Assembly: GCF_020215665.1 (NCBI RefSeq)
Contig: NZ_CP084061.1
Coordinates: forward strand, 2,450,001 to 2,514,000
Source of the DNA: Blautia parvula
Lineage (GTDB): Bacteria; Bacillota; Clostridia; Lachnospirales; Lachnospiraceae
Length of the DNA stretch: 64,000 nt
Reading direction: 5' to 3'
Below are positions 52,961-61,171 of this stretch, piece after piece (within the stretch, counting starts at the first letter, position 1; every line of letters starts with the position of its first letter). Below the pieces are notes generated by a model. The model saw nothing but the letters and a program-made list of their open reading frames with translations. It made no database searches and was not told the DNA's origin. Both the position numbers and the translations under genes were made by a program.

Positions 52961-52982
52961 TTCTCATTTCCTCCCAAAAATA

Positions 52983-54383
52983 TTATACAGATTCGATAAT
53001 CTCTCCCACTGTCATGTCCGGATTCTCCACGCCTTTGAAGATGATCCGGCACAGATAGTAATACAGATACTGCAGGTCCTCAAAATGCACCACTCCGGTC
53101 TGGTGTTCAAAATTAAAGTTCATGCCATTGTCCTCTGCTCTGTGCATAACCGTCAGATAAAGGGCATGGGCTGCCGCGCCGTTACTGTACCATGCAGATT
53201 TATATTGAATGTTCTGCAGACGCTCCAGCCCTTTTCCCTGAAGTGTCAGAGGCTGGTAGGTCAGGCTCAGAGGCTCATACGTCTGCCCTGACTTTAATTT
53301 ATAATATTTGTTCCTGTATGCATAATAGGCCGTCGGGTCATAGTTTGCATGGCGGAAAATCTGGTTCTGCCCATCCCAGATCTTTTTCAGGCCTTCCATA
53401 AACGTATCCTTTTTCTCCACCACTGTGCGGAAAGGAAAACAGTGAATCCTGGTGCCGCCGCATTTCTTTTCAGCCAAAGTGGCTCTTCTGGCAACTGTGG
53501 TGTTGATGGAGACATCATCGTTGCCGTTCACCTTCTGCAGATACGTGCGGAGCCCCATCATCAGCAGGCACACCATGGAAATATGGTGTGCCTCGCAGAA
53601 CTGCATCAGCCTCCTGGATGGATCTGCCTCTAACTGGAAGGTGATAATATTGGCATCCACATTGTCCGAGACGTTGGTGACTGCCCTTAACTCGGGATTC
53701 TTCTCTTTTTCCCGCTCAGCTTCCAGCTTGCCGGGACCGAAAATGCTGTTGAAGACAGGTTCTGAGGAGGAGATCATCTTCTCAAAGAACTCTGTGTCCC
53801 GTTTCTTTGCCTTGGAATCCGCCTCATACTCCAGGTCCTTTTCAAGCTGCGCTATGTAGGATTTCATCTCCTTTGGATATTCCATGCCCTCATATTTCAT
53901 GTTGGCATAGATCTCTATCACATCCTTGAGAAACAGGATCAGAGACTGGGCATCCATGGTCATGTGGTCCACCAGCAGGTAGATGCCCTGAAAACCATCC
54001 GGCGTAATGATCATGACTACCCGGTTTAAGGGGGAATCGAACCGTTCAAAGGGAATGGAGGTCCATTCCTTCATCTTATCCACAGCATGGCACTCCTGCC
54101 ATCCGGTAAAATCAAAGAACTCAATCTCCCTCTCCTCCCTGTCAGCAATGTACTGATACACGCTGCCGTCCTCGTCCTGTGTAAAACGAAGGCGCATGGA
54201 CTCACATCTGGCGTATGCCTTATAGACAGCCTCCTTCAGCGCGCCAAAATCCAGGCTCTGCTGAATGGTCAGGCTGGTGCCGATATTGAGCACCTGCTTT
54301 TTCGGACAGTATTTCTGATAGAAAAAGTGCAGCTTCTGTGCTGCGGTCAGCGGATACAGTGGTTTGCCAAACTTCTCTTTCAT
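52983..54383 (-). CDS. Free-standing NRPS-type condensation-domain protein with altered HHxxxDG
   Basis: Protein of 466 residues with the condensation/acyltransferase fold of non-ribosomal peptide synthetases: YPLTAAQKLHFF at the start, the active-site region as LLVDHMTMDAQS (near 137-148), and SINTTVARR later. In the motif HHxxxDG the first His is Asp and the Gly is Ala, while the second (catalytic) His and the Asp are kept. It may therefore still form amide or ester bonds. It is 20 bp downstream of the hydrolase gene. It could join an acyl group on the carrier protein to an amine or alcohol acceptor; the acceptor is unknown. Confidence 0.82.
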   Translation of the reverse strand: MKEKFGKPLYPLTAAQKLHFFYQKYCPKKQVLNIGTSLTIQQSLDFGALKEAVYKAYARCESMRLRFTQDEDGSVYQYIADREEREIEFFDFTGWQECHAVDKMKEWTSIPFERFDSPLNRVVMIITPDGFQGIYLLVDHMTMDAQSLILFLKDVIEIYANMKYEGMEYPKEMKSYIAQLEKDLEYEADSKAKKRDTEFFEKMISSSEPVFNSIFGPGKLEAEREKEKNPELRAVTNVSDNVDANIITFQLEADPSRRLMQFCEAHHISMVCLLMMGLRTYLQKVNGNDDVSINTTVARRATLAEKKCGGTRIHCFPFRTVVEKKDTFMEGLKKIWDGQNQIFRHANYDPTAYYAYRNKYYKLKSGQTYEPLSLTYQPLTLQGKGLERLQNIQYKSAWYSNGAAAHALYLTVMHRAEDNGMNFNFEHQTGVVHFEDLQYLYYYLCRIIFKGVENPDMTVGEIIESV

Positions 54384-54403
54384 ATGTTAAACTCCTCTCA
54401 TTT

Positions 54404-55423
54404 TCAAACGGGAACGGATTCCCCGCTGTTTCCCTCTCCGGTTACATCTGATACATAAATGCTCTTTCCCGCAGGCGCCCAGGCCTCCCCTGCCGTCTCC
54501 AGAAATTCCGTCAGCTTCTGTTCATACAGCACCTGCTCTTTGTAAAAAGCTTCCACATGGCCCGCTCCGTGTACTATGAGCATGTTCTTCTTAGATGCGC
54601 AGTTTTCATATATCTCAAAGCACATACTGCAGGGAACAAAGGTGTCCGCATCCCCGTGGATAAAAAGGATGGGAACCTTTGCCTTCTTCACTTCCAGAGC
54701 CGCACTGCACTGCTTCAGCCCATATCCCGCCTTTTCCCTGCACATGCGGTCCGATATCTTAAGAATGGGATAGGAGGGCAGATGGTACTGGTCCTTCAGC
54801 ACATGGGCAAACACGTCCCAGGCGGTGGTAAAGGCGCAGTCCGAGACGATTCCCTTCACCTGCGGCGAAAGTTTTAGTCCGCTTGCCATGAGAACCGTGG
54901 AGGCCCCCATGGAGGTGCCGTGAAGCCAGATCTCACAGCCGCTGCCAAAACGCTTTGCCGCATACTCGATCCAGAGAAGCGCATCCTCCCTGTCCAGGCA
55001 GCCAAATCCGATGTATGTGCCTTCGCTGTCCCCGTGTGCCCGCTCATCCACCAGAAGCATCTTAAATCCTTTCGGCAGATAATAATTGGATAGTCCAATG
55101 TAATCACTCATTCCTCTGCTGGTATAACCGTGAAAACAGATCACCAGCTTTTTGCCTCCCTGCCCCGGAAAATATGTCCCGTGGAGCTTCAGCCCATCGC
55201 CGGACGTGATGTACACATCCTCCCGTTCCTGCTCCATCATCCACGCTTTCATCTTCTTGATCTTCGGCATATACAGATCCCAGTTTGTCCCTGCCATATC
55301 CATGGTCCTTTTGGTCTCCGCCTTCTGCCGGAGCATGGTGCGCCTGAAAAAATAAGACGCAATTCCGTATTCCCCCGCAGCAGCCAGCGCCCCTGCTCCC
55401 AGTAACAAGCTCCATCCGTTCAT
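54404..55423 (-). CDS. Membrane-anchored alpha/beta hydrolase
   Basis: Serine hydrolase of 339 residues. A hydrophobic N-terminal segment (about 4-24) may anchor it. The fold is shown by LVICFHGYTSRG (oxyanion region), the nucleophile elbow HGTSMGAST, the acid in FIHGDADTFVP and the His in VHGAGHVEAF. GGGAGGAG precedes the ATG. In this operon it may release or trim an acyl product, as thioesterases do in assembly lines, or protect the host; neither is shown. Confidence 0.85.
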   Translation of the reverse strand: MNGWSLLLGAGALAAAGEYGIASYFFRRTMLRQKAETKRTMDMAGTNWDLYMPKIKKMKAWMMEQEREDVYITSGDGLKLHGTYFPGQGGKKLVICFHGYTSRGMSDYIGLSNYYLPKGFKMLLVDERAHGDSEGTYIGFGCLDREDALLWIEYAAKRFGSGCEIWLHGTSMGASTVLMASGLKLSPQVKGIVSDCAFTTAWDVFAHVLKDQYHLPSYPILKISDRMCREKAGYGLKQCSAALEVKKAKVPILFIHGDADTFVPCSMCFEIYENCASKKNMLIVHGAGHVEAFYKEQVLYEQKLTEFLETAGEAWAPAGKSIYVSDVTGEGNSGESVPV

Positions 55424-55492
55424 AGATACTCCTCCCGTCTCCGCGGCTGCCTGCGCATCCGCGGTGCATCACTCTCAGTTCCCGGAATGTGT

Positions 55493-55894
55493 TTATTTTT
55501 TCAGAATTTTTCTGACTGTCCTCTTAGGTGTCTTATCTTCTGTCTTTACCTGTTTCTTTTTTTCTTTTCCGGCCTGCTTGGAGAAACTCTGAAGCATCAG
55601 TGCTTTGTCAAAGCTGCCTTCCACCTGCAGTTTTCCCTGTGTGAATGCCGCGACAGCATCCATGGTGCCCCCTGCAATGCCCAGAAGTGTCTCGGCTGTG
55701 GTTGTAAACAGCACATCCCTGTCGAAATATTCATATGGCTCTATGTACAGCTTCCCCTCTGATACTTCCGCGTAAAAGGCTCCCTCGGCCTCTCCCCTGA
55801 TATTAAACTGATAGGCAATGTGCTCCTTGATCCCGCTTACATCCGCCTGCATAAAAAGGTCTCTGATCTCACTCACTAATTCCTGATACGTCAT
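55493..55894 (-). CDS. SCP2 sterol-carrier-like protein
   Basis: A 133-residue protein with an SCP2-like lipid-binding fold: FNIRGEAEGAFYAEV, TTTAETLLGIAGGTMDAVAAF and GKLQVEGSFDKALML. The C-terminus is a strongly basic tail (KEKKKQVKTEDKTPKRTVRK) that could touch membranes or nucleic acid. It is the first gene of the operon with the hydrolase, condensation protein, carrier and ligase. It probably binds a lipidic intermediate or product. Confidence 0.82.
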   Translation of the reverse strand: MTYQELVSEIRDLFMQADVSGIKEHIAYQFNIRGEAEGAFYAEVSEGKLYIEPYEYFDRDVLFTTTAETLLGIAGGTMDAVAAFTQGKLQVEGSFDKALMLQSFSKQAGKEKKKQVKTEDKTPKRTVRKILKK

Positions 55895-55925
55895 TTATTT
55901 TTCCTCCAAACATATTTCGCCATTT

Positions 55926-55986
55926 TTCGACCACCGGTCGAATTTAGGTTGTAAACAAGATACCACTTTTTCGACCGATAGTCAAG
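55926..55986. promoter_or_regulatory. Twin TetR-type operators in the divergent gap
   Basis: The palindrome TTCGACC-ACC-GGTCGAA (55926-55942) is perfect in both arms. A second copy, TTCGACC-GAT-AGTCAAG (55970-55986), keeps one arm fully and the other partly. They are 44 bp apart and lie between the SCP2-led operon and its divergent TetR gene. Confidence 0.8.
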
Positions 55987-56015
55987 TTTACATTTTTATG
56001 CTATCATGTTACTAT
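55987..56015 (+). promoter_or_regulatory. Promoter of the TetR gene
   Basis: TTTACA and TACTAT are 17 bp apart, 25 bp before the ATG at 56041. The weaker operator copy abuts the -35. Confidence 0.5.
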
Positions 56016-56040
56016 CAAAGAAAAACGGAGAATGGTATTT

Positions 56041-56652
56041 ATGCAAAACAATAGAAAAAAGGATATGATCCTGGATGCCATGCAGAGATTGATGAACCAA
56101 AACAGCGCCCAGTCCATATCTGTCAGCGATGTTGCCAAAGAAGCGGGCATCGGGAAGGGAAGTATCTACTATTATTTCAAATCCAAGGAAGAAATTCTGG
56201 AAGCTGTCATCGAACGCTCCTATTCCGCTGCCATAGAAAAAGCCAAAAATCTGCTGGAAGCCCCTGATATGGATGCCCTGACCAAGATGGAGATCATATT
56301 CCGCACCTGCCGGGAATCCTCCATGGAGCTTCTCCGCCAGGAGTCCAACAATTTTTTCGAGCTGCAGCAGAGCGCTCTTCTGCATCAGCAGTATATCCGC
56401 ATTATGGTGAGAAACCTGCGCCCGATCTTGTCAGACATTATCCGCCAGGGCAACCGGGAGGGGTCTATGCACTGCAAATCCCCTGAGGAGGTTTCCGAGA
56501 TTGTCCTCATTATCCTGACCATTAAGCTGGACAACCATCTCACAAGAGACAGCAGGGAGCACACCAGAAAGACCCTGGATGTATTCTCCTATATGCTGGA
56601 GACCAGCTTTCACATTGAAAAAGGAAAACTGGATTATCTGTGGGAGGATTGA
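56041..56652 (+). CDS. TetR/AcrR family transcriptional regulator
   Basis: A typical TetR HTH (MILDAMQRLM to SISVSDVAKEAGIGKGSIYY) with YYYFKSKEEIL and a helical ligand domain; 203 residues. ATG at 56041 is preferred over one 9 bp upstream because of spacing from GGAG. Divergent from the SCP2-hydrolase-condensation-carrier-ligase operon with two palindromes between them, so it is the likely repressor, perhaps responding to a fatty acyl molecule. Confidence 0.9.
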   Translation: MQNNRKKDMILDAMQRLMNQNSAQSISVSDVAKEAGIGKGSIYYYFKSKEEILEAVIERSYSAAIEKAKNLLEAPDMDALTKMEIIFRTCRESSMELLRQESNNFFELQQSALLHQQYIRIMVRNLRPILSDIIRQGNREGSMHCKSPEEVSEIVLIILTIKLDNHLTRDSREHTRKTLDVFSYMLETSFHIEKGKLDYLWED

Positions 56653-56698
56653 ACCTGCCGGACCTGCGCGCCGGAATACGGTTTTTCGGCACAAAAAA

Positions 56699-56725
56699 TG
56701 CAGCCGGATTTTGTTCCCGGCTGCA
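56699..56725 (-). terminator. Intrinsic terminator after the methyltransferase gene
   Basis: TGCAGCCGG pairs exactly with CCGGCTGCA across a 9-nt loop and is followed by six T on the minus strand. Confidence 0.92.
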
Positions 56726-56730
56726 CGCGC

Positions 56731-57444
56731 TTATTTTACTGCTTCTATAAATGTTGCCCCGTCAATACATTCCAACCCCGCTGCATTTGCAAATCCCACG
56801 CTCTTTAAAAGCTCAGTCTCATGCTCCAGGGTCAGAGGAATGTCAAAGTGTACAAACTGATCCTCTGAGATCCCTCCTGCCTTTCGTTTTCTCCGGCATT
56901 CCAGCCGCAGGAGATTTTCCTCCTCCTCACAGCAGGCAATGTAATCCCCTTCCAGGAATCGTCCTCCCGGCTTCAGAGCTTTTTCGATCTTTGCAAAGAG
57001 TTTCCTCTTTTTCTCAGGCAGAAAATGATGCAGGGATTCAAAGGAGATCACCATGTCATAACAGGACTCCCCAAAAGGCTCCTGAAAATAATCCCCGCAT
57101 ATCAGTGTGATATCCTTTCCCCGGTATTTCCGTCTCAGCTTCTCCAGCATAGTACCGCACAGATCGATCCCTGTCACATGGATATGGGGATATTTCCGGA
57201 AAATGGATTCCAGTTCCAGCCCCGTCCCGCAGCCCAGATCCAGCATCCTTTTCGTATCCCCGCCGATCCAGCCGGCGATTTTTTCATAGGCTGCCTTCCA
57301 GGTCTGCATCTTCTCCTCATATGTATCAATACGCCTGTGAAAAAAATCAGCCATCTCCTCAAGCGGCACATCTCTTTCCTGTTCCAGCCAGTCCCGCAGC
57401 TCCTGCATGTACTGCTCCCTGTCTTCTCTTATAACAACCGGCAT
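56731..57444 (-). CDS. Class I SAM-dependent methyltransferase
   Basis: Rossmann-fold methyltransferase of 237 residues. Motif I is RMLDLGCGTGLELESIF, followed by VTGIDLCGTMLEKL, the acidic ICGDYFQEPF and VISFESLHHFLP. The C-terminal part resembles small-molecule methyltransferases of the UbiE/COQ5 type. GGGGGAATGAAAA precedes the ATG. It lies 116 bp downstream of the GPH transporter gene on the same strand, and I see no strong terminator between. The substrate is unknown. Confidence 0.87.
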   Translation of the reverse strand: MPVVIREDREQYMQELRDWLEQERDVPLEEMADFFHRRIDTYEEKMQTWKAAYEKIAGWIGGDTKRMLDLGCGTGLELESIFRKYPHIHVTGIDLCGTMLEKLRRKYRGKDITLICGDYFQEPFGESCYDMVISFESLHHFLPEKKRKLFAKIEKALKPGGRFLEGDYIACCEEEENLLRLECRRKRKAGGISEDQFVHFDIPLTLEHETELLKSVGFANAAGLECIDGATFIEAVK

Positions 57445-57560
57445 TTTTCATTCCCCCTGTACATTTCTTCTGTTTTCTTCTATTGTACAGGTCAGCATGT
57501 GGAAAATCCACCTCATAAATGATTCTACTTAAAATTGCTCCTCTCTCCAGATCCTCTTTT

Positions 57561-58919
57561 TCACTCTGCCTTCATTTCCCGCTCCAGCAAATCCCGTTCA
57601 ATCTGCGGATACATCTTATCCAGCTTGTACACCAGCAAAATCAACACCGCCGCACCCCAGACAATGACCGGGCCGAACTTATAGATATTTCCAATGGTTC
57701 TGACAGCGGATTCCGGCTGTACCACCTGCGCTCCGGTTGAGCTGATATAGCCGCTTACGGTCATGAGTCCTGTCATGACAGCACTTGTGATACCCGTTCC
57801 CACCTTGAATCCCAGGCTTGCGCCGCCGAATACGAGGCTTTCCTGGCGGAACCCGTTTTTCCAGCAGCCGTATTCCACCACATCCCCCAGCATGCCGAAG
57901 ATGGTGGCTGACAACTGGGATGCACCTATAGAACGGATAAGTGTCACAAAAAACAGCCATTGGAAGTTATAAGGGTTGACCAGCACCAGAAGCTGGGAGC
58001 CCACCGCAATGAGGCAGCCCGCCAGCGTAACATTCCTCTTTCCCCATCTTTTGATCAGAAACGGGCAGGCCACTGCGCCGCCGATCATGCACACAGTTTC
58101 CAGAAAATACAGGGTGCTGTACATCCACGTATCATTTCCGAAAATATATTTACAGTAATAGGGCAGATCCGTTCCCACAATTGTCATATGGATGACCTGG
58201 ATCGACCACAGCCCGAGCACGCACCAGAAATACTTGTTCGTTACAAGAGCCTTGATGTTCACGCCCACAGAACGCTTCTCTTCTTTTTTTGTCTCTGTTA
58301 CCACAGTCTCCTCACACCGGAAGAAGCAGAACAGCAGCAGAACCACAGCGATCACCACCCAGATGCACATGGTCTTGATCCATGCAGACTGGTCATTTCC
58401 GAATATTTTCACAAGAGGCATGGTAAAGGTCACGGAAATAATGCGTCCCACCGGGGACAGGATCATCCGGAAAATGGACAGCAGATCCTGCTGGTAAGAA
58501 TCCCTGGTCATCATGGTGGACAGTGAACCGTAAGGTACATTGATAGCTGTGTAGATAACCGTTGTGGTCAGATTATAGGTGACGAATATGTATATCCCTT
58601 TCAGAAAATCTGTGGTGTGCGGCACTGTGAACATAAGAATCGCCGCTATGGCATAAGGAATCGTCATCCACAAAATCCAAGGTCTTGATTTTCCCCATTT
58701 AGACCTGGTTCTGTCTACCAAAAATCCCATGATCAGATCTGAACTGCCGTCAAATACTCTGGACACCAGCATGACAATACCGATGGTCACCGGTGAAATC
58801 CCCACATAATCCGTGTAAAACAGCGTCAGCAGTGTGGATATCATCCCGTACACGATATTACAGGCTGTATCCCCGCATCCATATGCTACCCTTGTCCCAA
58901 AGGTTATTTTCTTCTTCAT
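57561..58919 (-). CDS. GPH-family sugar:cation symporter (MelB-like)
   Basis: Twelve-helix transporter of 452 residues. Family marks are the N-terminal GTRVAYGCGDTACN, the DGSSDLIMGFLVDRTRSKWG loop with cation and sugar residues, and RPWILWM. It is the third gene of the LacI-controlled operon, after the dehydrogenase and the isomerase, and would import the sugar, glycoside or polyol that they degrade. Confidence 0.92.
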   Translation of the reverse strand: MKKKITFGTRVAYGCGDTACNIVYGMISTLLTLFYTDYVGISPVTIGIVMLVSRVFDGSSDLIMGFLVDRTRSKWGKSRPWILWMTIPYAIAAILMFTVPHTTDFLKGIYIFVTYNLTTTVIYTAINVPYGSLSTMMTRDSYQQDLLSIFRMILSPVGRIISVTFTMPLVKIFGNDQSAWIKTMCIWVVIAVVLLLFCFFRCEETVVTETKKEEKRSVGVNIKALVTNKYFWCVLGLWSIQVIHMTIVGTDLPYYCKYIFGNDTWMYSTLYFLETVCMIGGAVACPFLIKRWGKRNVTLAGCLIAVGSQLLVLVNPYNFQWLFFVTLIRSIGASQLSATIFGMLGDVVEYGCWKNGFRQESLVFGGASLGFKVGTGITSAVMTGLMTVSGYISSTGAQVVQPESAVRTIGNIYKFGPVIVWGAAVLILLVYKLDKMYPQIERDLLEREMKAE

Positions 58920-58956
58920 AATGACCTCCCCGCCACATAATTTCTCAATTCGTTTT

Positions 58957-59745
58957 TCAGCACGCTTCCATAATCGCCTTCACAGCACTCTCTGTATCTG
59001 CAAGCGGAAACAGCTCATAACCCACATATCCTGTATACCCGCATGCCTCCAGATGACGCAGCACCTTTTTATAATTGATTTCCCCCGTCCCCGGCTCATG
59101 ACGCCCCGGAGCATCCGCCACATGGATGTGTCCAAACTGGTCTGCGTAATGGGAAATGGTATCACAGATACAGCCTTCATTGATCTGCATATGATACACA
59201 TCGTAGAGAAGCTTCAGCCTGGGTGACCCGATCAGGCGGCATATCTCCGCTCCCATCTGTGTATTCTCAAGAAAATTTCCCACATGGTCTGTGGTAATAT
59301 TCAGGGCCTCCAGGTTCAGGTTGATCCCTTCTCTCTCCGCTGTCTCCACACAGTCCAAAAGTGTACGGTACATGGAGCAGAGCTTCACCGTATGGGAAAG
59401 GTTATCATAGTGGTCCACCACAACTCCTCCCTCACCCAGGGCATTGGAGTGAATGGTCACACTGCCTGCGCCCACGGCTTTTGCTGCCCGGATGGATTCC
59501 TCCAGATATTTCACGTACTTTTCTCTGTGCTCCGGGTCAACCAGGGAATAATCCGCGTCCCCGTTAAATCCGCTGATCGCAATGCCGGCCTCGCAAGCCG
59601 CCCTCTTTGTGGCTTCCAGATCCCGGATTCTCCAGTCCCAGAATTCCACCGCGTCAAATCCGTCCTTCTTTGCCGCCAGGAATCTTTCCTCCCAGGGCAG
59701 CTCTGTGTACAGGGTGTCAATACATGCGCATTTTCTCAGACTCAT
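58957..59745 (-). CDS. TIM-barrel sugar isomerase/epimerase, hydroxypyruvate-isomerase-like
   Basis: Xylose-isomerase-like TIM barrel of 262 residues with the divalent-metal residues in LNLEALN, LLYDVYHMQINEG, HIHVADAPGRHEPGTG and YVGYELFP. The GRHEPGTGEINY block is typical of hydroxypyruvate isomerase (Hyi) and relatives. It overlaps the end of the dehydrogenase gene by 4 bp (ATGA), so translation is coupled. The product is probably an isomerised 3-keto or 2-keto sugar. Confidence 0.87.
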   Translation of the reverse strand: MSLRKCACIDTLYTELPWEERFLAAKKDGFDAVEFWDWRIRDLEATKRAACEAGIAISGFNGDADYSLVDPEHREKYVKYLEESIRAAKAVGAGSVTIHSNALGEGGVVVDHYDNLSHTVKLCSMYRTLLDCVETAEREGINLNLEALNITTDHVGNFLENTQMGAEICRLIGSPRLKLLYDVYHMQINEGCICDTISHYADQFGHIHVADAPGRHEPGTGEINYKKVLRHLEACGYTGYVGYELFPLADTESAVKAIMEAC

Positions 59746-60758
59746 CTTCCTTCTACCTCCTCAATTTTTACAGGCCTTCCCTCTTTCAGAGATTTTGTGG
59801 CAGCGGCTGCCATCAGTACCGGATACAGCCCGTCCATTCCGGTTACAGGTGTCTCCCTGTCGTTCTCCACGGCATCTGCAAATGCCTGGATTTCTGAGAC
59901 AAAGGCACCGGTATAACGATCCCACATTACCTTATATGTATTTTCACAGCTGGTCCTCTCGGCATCTGAGAGCACAACCGTATTCGGCACATCATTTTCA
60001 TTGCGCACACAGCCCTCGGAGCCAAATACCTCCACTCTCTGGTCATATCCATAGACGGCCTTCCTGCTGTTGTCAATGGTGGCAATTATGCCATTGTCAA
60101 ACTTCAGCATCACAACAGCGGTATCCACATCCCCCGCCTCCCCGATAGCCGGGTCGATCAGCACAGAGCCGGCAGCCACAACCTCAGTCACCTCAGCCCC
60201 TCCTGCCAGAAAGCGTGCCATGTCAAAATCATGGATCATCATATCATAGAAAATACCACCGGAAACCTTCACATATTCAATAGCCGGCGGCTCCGGATCC
60301 CTGGAACTGATTTTGATCATCTGCACCTTCCCGATCCTTCCTGACTGCACCATATCATAGACGCCTCTGTGATTGTGGTCAAATCTGCGGCAGAATCCGA
60401 TCTGCAGCTTCACACCGGCGTCCTCTGCCGTCTGAATGGCTTCCCTCACCTTGCCCAGATCATAATCTATCGGTTTTTCACAAAAAATATGCTTTCCTGC
60501 CCTGGCAGCCTCAATAATATACTTGGAATGCGTGTCCGTGGAGGAACAGATCAGAACCGCGTCTATCTCCTCATCCTGCAGAATATCCTCCGCGTCCTTT
60601 GTCACATTATGCACACCGCATTTTCTCAGAAATTTCTCTGTCTCTTCATTCATAAAAGGGTCTGCAACCGTCTTGATCTCCACCTCCGGCACAAACATAG
60701 AAATATTCTTTGCATGCACCTTTCCGATTCTACCTGCTCCAATAATTCCTGCTTTCAT
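59742..60758 (-). CDS. Gfo/Idh/MocA family oxidoreductase, inositol 2-dehydrogenase-like
   Basis: NAD(P)-dependent dehydrogenase of 338 residues with the Rossmann motif GIIGAGRIGKVHAKN, the catalytic FCEKPID Lys, and a C-terminal alpha/beta substrate domain. The MIHDFDMARF segment (with conserved Asp and His) matches IolG-type members acting on inositols or glucosides. It is the first gene of the operon behind the promoter at 60926-60954. No other inositol genes are seen, so a 3-keto-glycoside route or another polyol is also possible. Confidence 0.9.
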   Translation of the reverse strand: MKAGIIGAGRIGKVHAKNISMFVPEVEIKTVADPFMNEETEKFLRKCGVHNVTKDAEDILQDEEIDAVLICSSTDTHSKYIIEAARAGKHIFCEKPIDYDLGKVREAIQTAEDAGVKLQIGFCRRFDHNHRGVYDMVQSGRIGKVQMIKISSRDPEPPAIEYVKVSGGIFYDMMIHDFDMARFLAGGAEVTEVVAAGSVLIDPAIGEAGDVDTAVVMLKFDNGIIATIDNSRKAVYGYDQRVEVFGSEGCVRNENDVPNTVVLSDAERTSCENTYKVMWDRYTGAFVSEIQAFADAVENDRETPVTGMDGLYPVLMAAAATKSLKEGRPVKIEEVEGR

Positions 60759-60891
60759 CTCAATACGCTCCTTTACTCTCCGCTATTTTGTTTTTGCCCA
60801 CCCGCTCCAGTCCCCCCGGCATTGCACCCCGCATTGCGAAGCCCGGCCTTTTTGACCCCCTCCGGCGTCTGGCTGTGAACTGTTTTTCTTT

Positions 60892-60954
60892 GTGCTTTTA
60901 CACTTTATGTGCTTTTGCACTTATAATTATAGAAAAGCCTTCCGGTTTTGTCAA
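60892..60954 (-). promoter_or_regulatory. Perfect-consensus promoter with twin LacI-type operators
   Basis: On the minus strand TTGACA (60949-60954) and TATAAT (60926-60931) are perfect and 17 bp apart. Immediately downstream lie GTGCAAAAGCAC (60909-60920, a palindrome) and GTGTAAAAGCAC (60892-60903), 17 bp apart. A third related site (GTGCTTTTGAAC, plus strand) is at 61001-61012. The rest of the 413-bp gap 60759-61171 holds the LacI promoter and otherwise C- and T-rich sequence without a gene. Confidence 0.85.
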
Positions 60955-61070
60955 CATCTCTGCCCTTTCTTTTTCATTTTTAGCTACATTTCACAATATT
61001 GTGCTTTTGAACATACCATTTTATCAGCCCTCACTTCTTCTCCTTTTGTTAAACTTAACCAATCCCCCTA

Positions 61071-61100
61071 TTTACAACCCCCTTCTCCATATGATAGAAT
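61071..61100 (+). promoter_or_regulatory. Candidate promoter of the LacI-family gene
   Basis: TTTACA and TAGAAT are 18 bp apart, about 70 bp upstream of the ATG at 61172. Confidence 0.45.
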
Positions 61101-61171
61101 TTAATCATAAGATGCCCAGAGCAAAAATACCATCCCCGTGCAATAGCACGTGCACATAAACAGGAGGAATC

